From Mesostigma viride (lineage: Eukaryota; Streptophyta; Mesostigmatophyceae; Mesostigmatales; Mesostigmataceae): 64,000 bases of DNA. Below, piece after piece: positions 42,320-52,690 of the stretch; the first letter of the stretch is position 1, and each line of letters opens with the position of its first letter. Below the pieces are notes generated by a model. The model was not told the DNA's origin, did not search any database, and saw only the letters and a program-made list of their open reading frames with translations. The translations under genes were made by a program, and so were the position numbers. The stretch is from assembly GCA_009746045.1 (NCBI GenBank), contig RPFO01000154.1, positions 4,813,137 through 4,877,136 on the forward strand, written 5' to 3'.

Positions 42320-42471
42320 AGTTGTACAAGCTAACGCTTATACTTTTTATGCGCAAACCTTTCAGCTAAGGTTAACGCATATTCTTACATCCTGCGCAGG
42401 ATGTCAGAATATGCGTTAACCTTAGCTGAAAGGTTTGCGCATAAAAAGTATAAGCGTTAGCTTGTACAACT
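42320..42471. repeat. 152-bp palindrome X1
   Basis: AGTTGTACAAGC...GCTTGTACAACT with 76-bp arms meeting at CCTGC|GCAGG (42395/42396), no spacer and one mismatch. A partly matched extension (GGTTTTA / TAGAACC) lies outside the arms. Confidence 0.95.
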
Positions 42472-42717
42472 TAGAACCGGCGCGGCGCGGAAGTCATGGG
42501 TTCGAAACCTCGTGGGGACAGTGCCGAGCAGGGATTATTTGGGAGGATCTGCCGGGGCACCGGTCGGACCTAATTAATCGCCTCGCGAGGTAGATATCGA
42601 ACCTTCCCGGGATTAATATCGAATCAGTAATTCGATATCGAATTAGTAATTCGATGCGGAAGTAAATACCCTAGTTAGGGAACCACTTAATATTTCGCCC
42701 CAACGCGCAAGGTTTTA
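42472..42717. repeat. Spacer Y1 between palindromes
   Basis: 246 bp, no ORF. It contains GGTTCGAAACC (42499-42509), which fits the RNA polymerase III B box, and AATTCGATATCGAATT-like short palindromes. Repeated as Y2 and Y3. Confidence 0.85.
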
Positions 42718-42869
42718 AGTTGTACAAGCTAACGCTTATACTTTTTATGCGCAAACCTTTCAGCTAAGGTTAACGCATATTCTTACATCCTGCGCAGGAT
42801 GTAAGAATATGCGTTAACCTTAGCTGAAAGGTTTGCGCATAAAAAGTATAAGCGTTAGCTTGTACAACT
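42718..42869. repeat. 152-bp palindrome X2
   Basis: Perfect inverted repeat by eye, centre 42793/42794. Arm variant TTCAG / CTGAA, as in X1. Confidence 0.95.
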
Positions 42870-43564
42870 GCTATTCACCCTGACCTCCTGCAGGACGAGG
42901 TTACGAAACACTACGCTGAGGTCCCTTGGGAACGCCTCGACATCCATGCCGTCCAGCAGTACCTCCTCCAGGTGGCCGATGTCATCAAGCGCCGGCGCTC
43001 AGCCAGCACGCGGCGGTTCATACCGCCCCCGGCGCCACACCGCGTCCACTTCACAGAGGTGGAACCCGTCCCTTCGGAAGGGGAGGAGTCTAATGACGAC
43101 GAGCAGCCGGCCATCCAACTGCACGCCATCGACGCGTCCAAGGCCCGCTGTTTCATGTGCCACGAGGTCGGACACCTCAAGAAGGACTGTCCGCGTCTCA
43201 AGGCGCGCACCAGCACGGCGACGGAGGCCACCAAGCAGGCCCCCTAGTTTTCTGGTCCCGCCTTTGAGAAGCGCCCAGCGCCTGCAGCGCGAGATGCCCA
43301 CCCGCACAACGCGGGCGCGCGGGCTGCCAAGCTGCGCGACGCGCGCACGCAGCCCAACCAGTTCCAGACACCCCGCCTCCCAGCGTCGTTCTCTCGGACG
43401 GTGCGCGAGCTCAATGAGATTCTGGCGCAGCATCAGGCATCCGAGGCTGCGGGTGACGAGTATGAGGCACGCAAACACGATGACGACGACAACTCGGATG
43501 AGGGGGAAGGGGGGACCGGGCGGTCGGACGAGGCGGCCTCCCGGCCCCGCGATCCTCGCGCATA
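42870..43564 (+). pseudogene. gag: Gypsy-H gag, C-terminal part
   Basis: From IHPDLL onward, with the CFMCHEVGHLKKDC knuckle intact. A TAG at 43246-43248 ends the frame where Gypsy-G reads on. The last codons RPRDPRA and the TAGTG junction with pol are conserved. Confidence 0.87.
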
Positions 43565-45987
43565 GTGCCCCTTCCCACAGGGGTAGAAGTAGGAGTAGAC
43601 TTAGTCAACCAGGTAGAACAGACGTCTGCACCGGATGTGGGCGCGGCCACCCCTGAGGCCGATGTAGCGTTAGTCAATAATGTAGATAGGACGGGCGGGC
43701 AGGCCCCAGCGGTCTCCTCGCCCTCTTCAGATGCAGGCGTGTCGGCGACCGCGGTCGACCCCGCTTCAGCCAATAGTGTAGATAGGTCTGGCGGACAGGC
43801 CCCGGAAGCCTCGCCGCCCTACGCTTCACCAAGCACCAGAACACTTCTAATCTTCAGTGGTGGACTGGCGCTCCCTACCACAACACTTGACCCGTTTCTG
43901 AAGGAGAAGACGATCCTGGATGTTAAGTTTATGGTGGATACGGGGGCGACCACATCTTTTATCCATGAGGCCCTGGTGCGACGCGCGAGCTACACGATTC
44001 GACCACACCCGACGCCCATCAACGTCCGGTATGCCGATGGTAACAAGCACCCGTCCCCTGGCCTCGTGGACCTCAAGGCGGTTGTCCAGGGCATCACGGT
44101 GGAGGTAACAGCCACCGTGGCGCCGCTGGGCGCAGCCGACATCATCCTGGGCATGGATTGGCAGGACGCCCAGGACGTGACGATCAGTGTCAAGCGCCGG
44201 GTGGTTTGGTTCCCTGATGGCTCCTTTTGGTGCCCGCGACACGAATACATGGCGCACGGCACCGAGGTGCACAGTGTTCAGCACGACTCGGGGCCCGATC
44301 GAGAAGCCACGACGTCATGCTTCTCAGATGCTGATGAGCAGCAAGACGCTCGCGCGCAACCTGCAGAAGGGCAATTAGGAGTACTACATGTACCGCCTTG
44401 ACTCTGTGCCCCTGCTTCAGGAGCTGATGGAGATCGGCACGGACTTCACCGAGGACGAGGTCACGCGCTACAACGCGGTCCTAGCCAAACGAGAGAAGCT
44501 GTTTGACGAGACCACGCCGCAGTTCCCTCCGCCTCGCTCCGTGCTGCATCACATCCGCCTCAAGGAAGGCTACGGGCCCACCATGTCCCCGATGTATCGG
44601 ATGGGTCCAGTCGAGCTGATGGAACTCAAGAAGATCTTGATGGCCCTCCGTGAGCGTGGTCTGATTGAGCCCAGTAACAGCCCCTTCTCAGCTGGGGTAC
44701 TCCTTGTGCCCAAGCCTGGGGGCAAGTGGCGGCTCGTCACCGACTACAGGATTCAAGCTCAACGCGATCACTGTCAAGTCCAAGTACCCGCTCCCGCGCA
44801 TTGATGACATCTTCAATCGGGTGCAGGGCGCCACCTGCTTCACGGTGATCGACTGCGCCGATGGGTTTTGGCAGCTCCCCATCGCTGAAGAGGACTGTCA
44901 CAAGACGGCCTTCAATACGCCATACGGACACTACCAGTTCCGCGTGGCGGCGATGGGGCTCTGCAACTCACCTGCCAGCTTCCAGATGCTCATGAACGAT
45001 ATCTTGCGGCCCGTCATGGGGACCGCACACCTGCCACAGGTATCCAGTGACCTGCGTGACCCTCGCAAGGGGGACAAGCCGCCCTGGTCCTGGAAACGCA
45101 CTTGCGCTCTGGCCTATCTGGATGACATCCTGGTGTACTCCAAGACCTTTGAGGAGCACCTGGAGGACGTCGATATGGTCCTGCGCATCATGGAGGACGA
45201 GCATCTCTCGGCCCGCAGGGCCAAGGTCCGCGCGGGGCGCAGCGTCCCGTTCCTGGGCCACGCGCTTTCTGCAGCAGGCGTGGCCACGGACCCAGAGAAG
45301 ATCGCCTCTGTCCAACAGTGGCCAGCTCCGACCGACGTGAAGGTCGTGCGTAGCTTCCTAGGGATTGCGTCATACTATCGGCGCTTCATCCCCCGGTTTG
45401 CCACGATCGCGTCGCCCATCAACGCTCTCCTCAAGAAGGGCGTGTCCTTTGTCTGGTCGGCACAGTGCCAGCAGGCCTTTGAGGCCCTCAAGGCTAGTTT
45501 GACTGCGGCCCCAGTGCTCGTGCTCCCAGACCCGTCCCTTCCTTTTGTGGTTGCGACGGATGCGAGCAAGGTGGCTATCGGCGGGGTCCTCCTGCAGGAC
45601 CAAGGCAAGGGCTTGCAACCGCGGTTGAGTACATCTCCCGCACAATGATCCCTGCCAAGCGGAACTACCCGGTCCACCAGCAAGAGCTTTTGGCTGTGGT
45701 CTACTGTTGCCACACATGGCGCCACCACCTGTTGGGCGCGCAGTTTGATGTTGCGGTCAGTGAGACGGGGGACCTTGACCCCGCCCGTTTGATTATTCAC
45801 ACGGACCATAGGCCCCTGACTCACCTCCTGACGCAGCCAAATCTGACGCCCCGTCAGGCCAGATGGATGGAGTACCTTTCCCAGTTCGCCCCTTTTAAGA
45901 TCCAGTATGTGAAGGGTGCGGACCATGTGGTGCCCGACGCCCTCTCCCGTCGTGCTGACTACTGGTTCTATGAGGACATGGGGGTGC
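43565..45987 (+). pseudogene. pol: Gypsy-H pol: protease, RT, RNase H
   Basis: Protease DTGATTSF and IILGMDW are intact. The frame breaks at about 44372 (GGGCAATTAGG for GGGCAAGG), at about 44750 (4 extra bases in CTACAGGATTCAAGC) and at about 45622 (2 extra bases in CAACCGCGGTTG). RT keeps YLDD. RNase H runs to YEDMGV, where the solo LTR is inserted at 45988. Confidence 0.92.
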
Positions 45988-46690
45988 AGTTAACGCCAAG
46001 CGCATTGGCGTGTTCCTGATTCGGCATATTTCTACGATTCCAGCGGCACCGGAACGAGTTCATTCCGACAAGTATCAAGAAAGTTATGGTGTTCTGACTT
46101 CCCAGTCGCGCGCGAGCGCGAGCCGGCTGTTCTTCTAAGTCGTGCGTGAATATGTGCTGACGGCATATGGGGTCGACAGTAATTCCTGGGCTGACAGGAA
46201 TTAGGTGCTGAGCCTACGACGGTATTGGATTAATACGTCGTATGCAGGAAATAGGAACCTTAACCTGTGGTCTGTTGGTACCGCAGGCTTAGTCCTGGAC
46301 TATTGGGTGCAGACGCAATAGTCACTGTGGACTGTACTCTGTGGTCACTGTGCCTGTATGGCAGACCTACTGTATAGGATCTGGACGCTGTACAGGTTGT
46401 TAATACGGTACCGGGGGTGTTAATACTGAGCAGGCCTACGAGGCTGCTCAGGCCTAGCAAAGCACAGTGCACAAGTATATAAAGAATTAATAGGCCAGTG
46501 CCAACTGGTTAGATCTCTTGCTAGCCCGCCTCACGTGTGTTGCCTTGAGTTGGCAAAATCGTGTCTAAGCACTCACGTGCACGAGTGCTGTAAGCCTATA
46601 TTTTTAACCAAGCTCCATTCCAACCATTCTCATGATGAATCTATCCGCGCGCATTGGAATCTATCTATCCCTACACATTGCGCTTTAACT
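45988..46690 (+). mobile_element. Solo LTR of the Copia-C family
   Basis: 703 bp, AGTTAACGCC...TTTAACT, flanked by ggtgc at 45983-45987 and 46691-46695. It is clearly diverged from the Copia-C LTRs. A single LTR with a full duplication is the product of LTR-LTR recombination. Confidence 0.93.
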
Positions 46691-46695
46691 GGTGC

Positions 46696-47262
46696 TCCAC
46701 ACCACCTGCGAGGAGGCGCCTGGCGCCCCGCTCTACGATGACCTCCCACGGTCGCCGCGGGCGCGCTACCTGTTCCACATGAGTCATACCACTCCGGACG
46801 CCTTGTCGCCCCCCGATGGCGACGACGACCAGCGCGTGGACGCGCGGTCCCCCGGGGAAGGGGAGGGATCCCACACGTGGGTTCCCCTTGGGGCGGTGGT
46901 TCAGGCCATTTTTCATCTGGAACCTCTTGGATCTCCGGTGGTCGTGTCTGAGTACCTACACTCGGCGCTGGACCAACCGGAGGAGGAGGAGGAGACCGAT
47001 GCGTATACGGTCACCTCCCCCCTGGAGATGCTGATCAGCCGCTTCACGGTTACTGAGCCGGCCGCCTTGGAGGTGATCAAGTCACACCCCAAGATGATGG
47101 GCAAGCTCCCGTGCAAGTTCCAAGAGGGACGCCTGTACGTCATGGTGCGCCCGGACACGTGGCGCCTCTACATACCCGAGCTCTGTCGAGCAGCCTTGCT
47201 CCACGAGCTCCACGACTCTCTTGTCGGCGGTCACCAGGGCATTCATCGGCTGCTACCACGGA
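46696..47262 (+). pseudogene. pol: Gypsy-H pol: RNase H end to integrase finger
   Basis: VLHTTCEEAPG ... LCRAALLHELHDSLVGGHQGIHRLLPR, matching Gypsy-G up to the integrase zinc finger. A deletion of about 3 kb (in Gypsy-G terms about 25140 to 22020) then joins it to ORF3. The integrase core, the chromodomain and the ORF3 N-terminus are lost. Confidence 0.9.
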
Positions 47263-47735
47263 CGCGCCAGCGTTCCTGCACGCGACGGCTCCTGACTTCC
47301 TGGACATGATCGAGCGTGGACAAGAACACTTGGATTGATTGGAGCCTAGCGTCTGAGGTGATGATGAGTATGGGAGAGGCTTACATTCGGGACCACCGTT
47401 GCGGGTTGGTGGACAAGGGTGCGAAGACCCTCCTCTTCACGATTCCGGAGTACCTGGCGGCCTTCTTGGCCATGTGGCCTCTCGGCTCGTGGACCCGCCT
47501 CTCTCTTTTGGGGCGGCGCGATGCGGGCAAACCGGAGCAGTGGGCGCTCGAGGAGGAGCTCTTGGCATACCCTGGGACCCGTGGTCCACAGGCCACAGAG
47601 ATTGGAGAGCGGGCATACCAGCGGGCCTGCCAACAACGAAATGAGAAGGCCCCGCGAATCGCCGGCGAAACCACGGCTGCTGACCAGGAAGGTCGGAAGT
47701 GGTGCGACGAGGGTTGGAAGAATTCCATTATTTGA
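47263..47735 (+). pseudogene. Gypsy-H ORF3, C-terminal remnant
   Basis: AFLHATAPDFLD, then after a frame change MMSMGEAYIRDHRCGLVD ... FPEYLAAFLAMWPLGSW ... RGPQATEIGERAYQ. It aligns with the end of Gypsy-G ORF3 with mostly conservative replacements, supporting past selection on this protein. Confidence 0.85.
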
Positions 47736-48014
47736 CTACGTCAAAACTTGTCCTGGTGTGGCAAGTTCTGGGGGAATTGGTTTTACTAGTCTGATGGGTG
47801 AACATGGGCTGGGACATAGTACCCCTATGGTCAACCTGATTTTGCCCTGCGTGGCAAGTAGAGTAACCCTGTGTGGTTAGTAGTATGTTTGTTGTGTGTT
47901 CTCTCCCTTTAATTGCTAGTCCTTATCTGCATGACGGTAGGGACTACCGTCCCCCGGGGAGGGGGAGGAGTGTTGCGGGCCCGACCGTTGGAACGGGCGC
48001 AACAATGGAATAAA

Positions 48015-48169
48015 AGTTGTACAAGCTAGTGCTTATACTTTTTATGCGCAAACCTTTTAGCTAAGGTTAACGCATATTCTTACATCCTGCGCAGGATGTA
48101 AGAATATGCGTTAACCTTAGCTAAAAGGTTTGCGCATAAAAAGTATATAAAGCGTTAGCTTGTACAACT
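48015..48169. repeat. Palindrome X3
   Basis: 155 bp. Arm variant TTTAG / CTAAA. A TATA insertion in the right arm and two mismatches near the base (GCTAGTGC against GCTAACGC). Confidence 0.93.
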
Positions 48170-48414
48170 TAGAACCGGCGCGGCGCGGAAGTCATGGGTT
48201 CGAAACCTCGTGGGGACAGTGCCGAGCAGGGATTATTTGGGAGGATCCGCCGGGGCACCGGTCGGACCTAATTAATCGCCTCGCGAGGTAGATATCGGAC
48301 CTTCCCGGGATTAATATCGAATCAGTAATTCGATATCGAATCAGTAATTCGATGCGGAAGTAAACCCTAGTTAGGGAGCCGCTTAATATTCCGCCCCAGC
48401 GCGCAAAGGTTTTA

Positions 48415-48569
48415 AGTTGTACAAGCTAGTGCTTATACTTTTTCTGCGCAAACCTTTTAGCTAAGAAGGTTAACGCATATTCTTACATCCTGCGCAGGAT
48501 GTAAGAATATGCGTTAACCTTAGCTAAAAGGTTTGCGCATAAAAAGTATAAGCGTTAGCTTGTACAACT
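48415..48569. repeat. Palindrome X4
   Basis: 155 bp. Arm variant TTTAG / CTAAA, with a 3-base insertion (CTAAGAAGG) in the left arm. Confidence 0.93.
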
Positions 48570-48782
48570 TAGAACCGGCGCGGCGCGAAAGTCATGGGTT
48601 CGAAACCTCGTGGGGACAGTGCCGAGTAGGGATTATTTGGGAGGATCCGCCGGGGCACCGGTCGGACCTAATTAATCGCCTCGCGAGGTAGATATCGGAC
48701 CTTCCAGGGATTAATATCGAATCAGTAATTCGATGCGGAAGTAAACCCTAGTTAGGGAGCCGCTCCAACGCGCAAGGTTTTA

Positions 48783-48934
48783 AGTTGTACAAGCTAACGC
48801 TTATACTTTTTATGCGCAAACCTTTTTGCTAAGGTTAACGCATATTCTTACATCCTGCGCAGGATGTAAGAATATGCGTTAACCTTAGCAAAAAGGTTTG
48901 CGCATAAAAAGTATAAGCAGTAGCTTGTACAACT
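48783..48934. repeat. Palindrome X5
   Basis: 152 bp. Arm variant TTTTG / CAAAA, differing from X1-X4 in both arms at matching positions. Confidence 0.94.
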
Positions 48935-49580
48935 ATAAATTATGTATTTTGGCTTGTTGTCATAGTCCGTAGGACTTTGGGACTCATTTCGGGACTTAAT
49001 TTGGGAATTGTCCCTTGGTCAGGACTTTTGTATGGAATTATGATAGTTTGTGTGATTCGGACCAGTTATTTTGGGCCTAGGTTGAGATATGCGATCTTCT
49101 AGGGGCCGGTGCAGTCGCGCCGCGCTGCGTACTTTATAGCTGGTTGAGATATTGTACTCATGCGTGGATTCTGCCGTATAGCCTGGCGAGTGTCGATGTC
49201 GACCCGAGGATCTTGTGTGGACTGCATGCTTCGGAATTCACTGGAAGGTCGGCGCCATGTCGGCGCCACTTGCCAGCTTGGTGGCAGACCTAGGTGAAAT
49301 AGGTCCGAGGACGAGAGTCTCGTCCTCTTGGTTCGGAATGAAATGAGTGTGTTATCACCTGTCTGAACCTGGGGCATAATTCCAACTGCATTTGGTAGCT
49401 CTATCCTAAATGTAGGTTGTGTAGATTAATGCAATATTAATCATCGTGAGCCGTAACAGGCCTAAAGCCACACCTGTTCCGTTAATCCCACTCCCAGAGA
49501 GTGGTCGTGGTTAGCCAAGAAACCGGGAATAACTTACCCTAACATAGGATCTTTCGCACGACCCGGATGGGTTCGTTACA

Positions 49581-49835
49581 CCTGGCTACAGGCTACAATT
49601 GGATTAAACTTATCACCCTGGCGGTCGATCACCCATCCGTCAATTGGTGGACCGAAGAGCGACCGACATTCAACATCTTAATTAATTCTATTGCACCTGG
49701 CAAATTTGGGGTAAACGCGACCCGGGCTCAACAGTCGGTTTCACCTTGATGCGACATGCATGTGCACCTTCCCCTTTGAAACAATTGAACACCGCTTTCT
49801 CTACTGCCAAGTGAGCATGGTGTGGCAATGGTTGT
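49581..49835 (+). pseudogene. LINE-Z: C-terminal zinc-finger region of an old non-LTR retrotransposon
   Basis: Frame ATGYNWIKLITLAVDHPSVNWW ... ATRAQQSVSP, stop, then after a frame change CMCTFPFETIEHRFLYC ... VWQWLFNIW. This is the C-x-C...E-x-x-H...C zinc-finger pattern found after LINE reverse transcriptases. LINE1 is inserted at 49850 and the region continues at 55124. This is the outermost layer that I can see. Confidence 0.65.
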
Positions 49836-49849
49836 TTAACATATGGTCT

Positions 49850-50765
49850 TTCTGGTCGTCTTCGACGCCAGGGGCAGCCGCCAGCAGTTACACGCCATTC
49901 CGCCGCCGGGTGATATTTCAGTGATCCTCCGCGGTGTCGCTGCCAAGTATCACCCGGCTGCCCGCACCCTCCCCTCCTTGCCTCCGCGCCGACAGCTTGC
50001 TGTCAACCGTCACGCACCGACAGTGGTCGCCGCCAGGCAGATGCTCCGCCGCAACAGGGATCCGACCGCCAAACCTGGGCTGCAAGCAGCTCTGAGGGTC
50101 GCCTACGAGCAGGCTGAGAAGGCAGACGCTCAGCAGATGGTCAAGGACCTGCGCAGGTGCCAGCAGAAGCATGACGACGGCAAGGGGGCCTGGTTCTGGT
50201 ACATGCGCCTCGGGCAGTGACCTGGACGGCCTCGGCCGGCCCCACCGCCAAGACGTCCCTGGCGCCCCAGCCAAGCGGCTTCGTACCTGGGCCGCGGCCA
50301 CGGCCGAGGTCGTGGGGACAGCTACGCCGCCCCCGCCCCTGCTCCCAGCCGCCGCCGCCCGCCCGGCCGCCCTGGCGGGCCCGGCTGGGCCCCCGGCCCC
50401 GCCTATAGGTCAGCGGCGGACTACCTAGTCCCCCCGCTGATCGGCCCACTTGGCGACCCGTCAGACATGCCTCCTTTCACCTCTCGCGAGGTCACGGAGG
50501 CGGTCCAGCGCCTGCGTTATGACGCAGCCACCGGCTCCGACGAGATTCCAGCCGCAGTTGTGAAACTTGCAGCCGAATTTGAGGACACTGGTGTTATGCT
50601 GCTCTTCCGGGAAATCTGCAACCGCCTTCTGCTGTCGTCGCAACCACCTCCAGCAGCCTGGCAACACAGTTTTCGCACGATGCTGTACAAGAACAAGGGG
50701 TTGCCAGCCGACCCCGTCAACTACAGAGGGGTGTGCATTCAAAGCGCCCCCCTCAAGCCTCTCAT
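49850..50765 (+). pseudogene. LINE1 ORF2: linker and start of RT
   Basis: The first frame (to TGA at 50220) reads like the segment between endonuclease and RT (ALRVAYEQAEKADAQQMVKDLRRC ... WFWYMRLGQ). The RT start at 50467 reads FTSREVTEAVQRLRYDAATGSDEIPAAVVK ... MLYKNKGLPADPVNYRGVCIQS, the standard LINE RT N-terminus. Pro/Ala-rich sequence lies between. The 5' part, including endonuclease, is absent through truncation. Confidence 0.82.
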
Positions 50766-51639
50766 ACTCGCCACGAGCCACGAGGTAGCCATGGCTGACG
50801 GCGGAGCTCATAACTTTCACGTTTGAGCCCCAAATTCAGCTTTGAATATCACTATCGCTTCGTCTTTCTATAAGACGCACATGCAAATATAATTTTCCGA
50901 TCGAATCTATTACGCAATATATGACGAGCAAACGCCCCTTGATGCAACGCAGTTTAGCAGATGCGCTCGGCCATGAAAATACGTCTGCAGCTCAGGCTGC
51001 AGCTTCGCCTTCAGAGTTGAACGCCCTTCACCGCTGGCTAGCACGCCGGCGATGGAGACGGGATTTTTGTTGTTTGGGGAACCGATTGTGGGAGGCTGAG
51101 CCCGCAGCCGCCACTGATTGCTATTGAAACCTTGCAGCTGGCCAGGCCGCAAGGAGCTCAGCGGCGCGGCGCTAACCGATAAGGCATGCTCGAGCCTCTA
51201 ACCCGAGACTACCGGTAGGCTACCCGATATAGTGCATGCTCGAGCCTCTAACCCGAGACTACCGGCACTCAGCGGATCTGTGCTACCGAGGGCGACGGTT
51301 CTCTGACCGTCCCGGCGCGCACTGGCTTCCGTACCTTGCTTAGGCACCGACTAGCATCTAGACACCGATCTTTGATGCCCAGCTGACTAGGCGCCCAGGC
51401 CGGCGGCGACTACCGGCCAGCGGATAGATGCCACTCGGGAGCACAACTTTCAGGTCCGGCAGGCAGCGGTGACACTAGTCGTGCACTGGTGGTCGCCCCA
51501 CACCCTCCTGGGCTCAATGCCTCGCCATCGGCATCGCCTGACCCGAAACGCATCCGCTCAGCCGACAAAACAGGAGGGTCTTCACGCCCCTCAGAACCGC
51601 GCTTTCGGCCCCAACCTTTCCATGCAGGTCGATGATCAC

Positions 51640-52690
51640 GACTGGACCAACAAGTCTCCGAGCGATGCTATATCCATTGCATCCTCTTCGGGGACTACGC
51701 CTCGCTTTACGACCTGTGCCTCCATCTCCACGACAACAATCGCCTCCTCCTCCCGGACGGCCGCCGCTGGACCAACATCAGCATGCTGTTCGGGTGCCCC
51801 CGCCGCCAACTCCAGCACACCATCCTCAACTCCCTTCTCCAGCGCTCTGACGGCGATATCTGGGCTCCATCCATCTCCGTCTCCACACTTCGCTCCATCC
51901 TTACGGAAGCCTTTCAGCAGCACGTGACCCCCCTTGCTGCCGACGTAGCAGCAATTGGCGGTACGCTGGCAGTACTGAACTTCCTCACATTTCCACCACC
52001 GCCGCCTCCACCTCCGCTGCCATTTCCGCCTCCACTGCCGACATCAAAGCCCAGCTCCTCGACCTCGACCAACGCCTTCAAGCCACCGCCACCGCCCTTG
52101 AGTGCTTGCATGACACCGCCGGCCTCACCGCCCAGGCGGTGAAGGACATCGCCGCCCAGCCGGCACCTGCTGGCCTAGCCGGCGAGGCCCCCTCCACCTG
52201 GGCGGACTTGCTAAGCATCACACCACCTCCACCAACTCCACCATCACGGCACAACTCAAGCAACAAGCCCTCGACCTTCGCGAGGAAGCCGACATCGCCA
52301 GCCGGGCGCAGCCACAATGTCATCGTCAAGCACTTCGACCAGCCGGCAGGTGAGACCTCCACGAGTCTTCTTGAGGCATTTAAGCGCGACATTTTTGCCC
52401 CCATGCTACTCACTGGTGAGCTGCGGATGTCGGCTGTCCGCCTCCCCCGCGCGCGAGGGAAGGCTGGCCCGGCACCCGTGCTCCTCACCATTAAGTACAT
52501 GGCGGACAACATGGCGTTCCTTATTAAATGCCGCAAGAAGCTCTCGGAGACTCGCTTCACGCTGGACGGCGACTTGACCATGGCCCAGCAACAGCGGCGA
52601 CGCGAGCTATGGCCGACCTACCTTCAGCTCCGGCAGCTAGAGCGCAAGGGGGACGCCGGTATACTGGAGGGGGGCGGTCATCCACGTTGA
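51640..52690 (+). pseudogene. L1-type ORF1 protein, frame-shifted
   Basis: In the best frames: an N-terminal region (CYIHCILFGDYASLYDLCLHLHDNN ... ILTEAFQQHV) I cannot assign; an Ala/Thr-rich then coiled-coil stretch (STADIKAQLLDLDQRLQATATAL ... ITAQLKQQALDLREEADIASRA); an RRM-like part (LRMSAVRLPRARGKAGPAPVLLTIKYMADNMAFLIKCRKKL); and an L1 ORF1 C-terminal motif (LDGDLTMAQQQRRRELWPTYL). At least two frame changes are needed. ORF1 binds element RNA. Similar C-terminus at 62562-62848. Confidence 0.65.

Larger units (their letters stand above)
42295..42869 (+). mobile_element. Palindrome array 1 (X-Y-X) in Gypsy-H gag
   Basis: Two palindromes X1 and X2 separated by a 246-bp spacer Y, preceded by 25 bp ending in AAGGTTTTA, the same bases that end each Y. 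Host sequence joins cleanly (CTGGAG then GCTATTCAC) with no target duplication. The left end may therefore have been trimmed from a longer array. Confidence 0.85.
48015..48934 (+). mobile_element. Palindrome array 2 (X-Y-X-Y-X) in Gypsy-H LTR
   Basis: Three palindromes (X3-X5) and two spacers (Y2 48170-48414, Y3 48570-48782), flanked by the exact 5-bp duplication ataaa at 48010-48014 and 48935-48939. Ends are AGTTGTACAAGC and GCTTGTACAACT. The 5-bp duplication and AGTT...AACT tips match those of the Copia-B and -C LTRs, so the array resembles LTR-internal-LTR tandems of a tiny non-autonomous LTR element. Confidence 0.85.
1..49580 (+). mobile_element. Gypsy-H: chromovirus copy, 5' end outside window, heavily interrupted
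   Basis: Same family as the intact minus-strand Gypsy-G at 20642-32183. Its pieces are 1-911, 41397-42294, 42870-45987, 46691-48014 and 48935-49580. Between them lie hAT1 (with everything nested in it), a palindrome array inside gag, a solo Copia-C LTR inside pol, and a second palindrome array inside the 3' LTR. Relative to Gypsy-G it has lost the integrase core, the chromodomain and the first half of ORF3 near 47265. It also has several frameshifts and stops, so it is dead. The 5' LTR lies left of the window. The 3' LTR ends in ...CGTTACA at 49580, beside an old LINE. Confidence 0.93.
47971..49580 (+). repeat. Gypsy-H 3' LTR, split by palindrome array 2
   Basis: Starts TGTTGCGGGCCCGACC after the polypurine run at 47955-47970, continues from 48935 and ends CGTTACA at 49580. 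Removing 48015-48939 restores the LTR. It is noticeably diverged from the Gypsy-G LTRs. Confidence 0.93.

Noticed and set aside
42490-42520. A tRNA gene in spacer Y
   Set aside because: Only the B-box/T-loop-like GGTTCGAAACC is present. The T-stem pairs poorly, and no acceptor, D or anticodon arm can be drawn.
42320-48934. CRISPR-like array of palindromic repeats and spacers
   Set aside because: Repeats are 152-155 bp and spacers are copies of one another. Both arrays sit inside a eukaryotic retrotransposon.
50921-51127. 68-codon frame in the ORF1-only element
   Set aside because: No recognisable family and no similarity to the related element. Kept only as an unassigned stretch.
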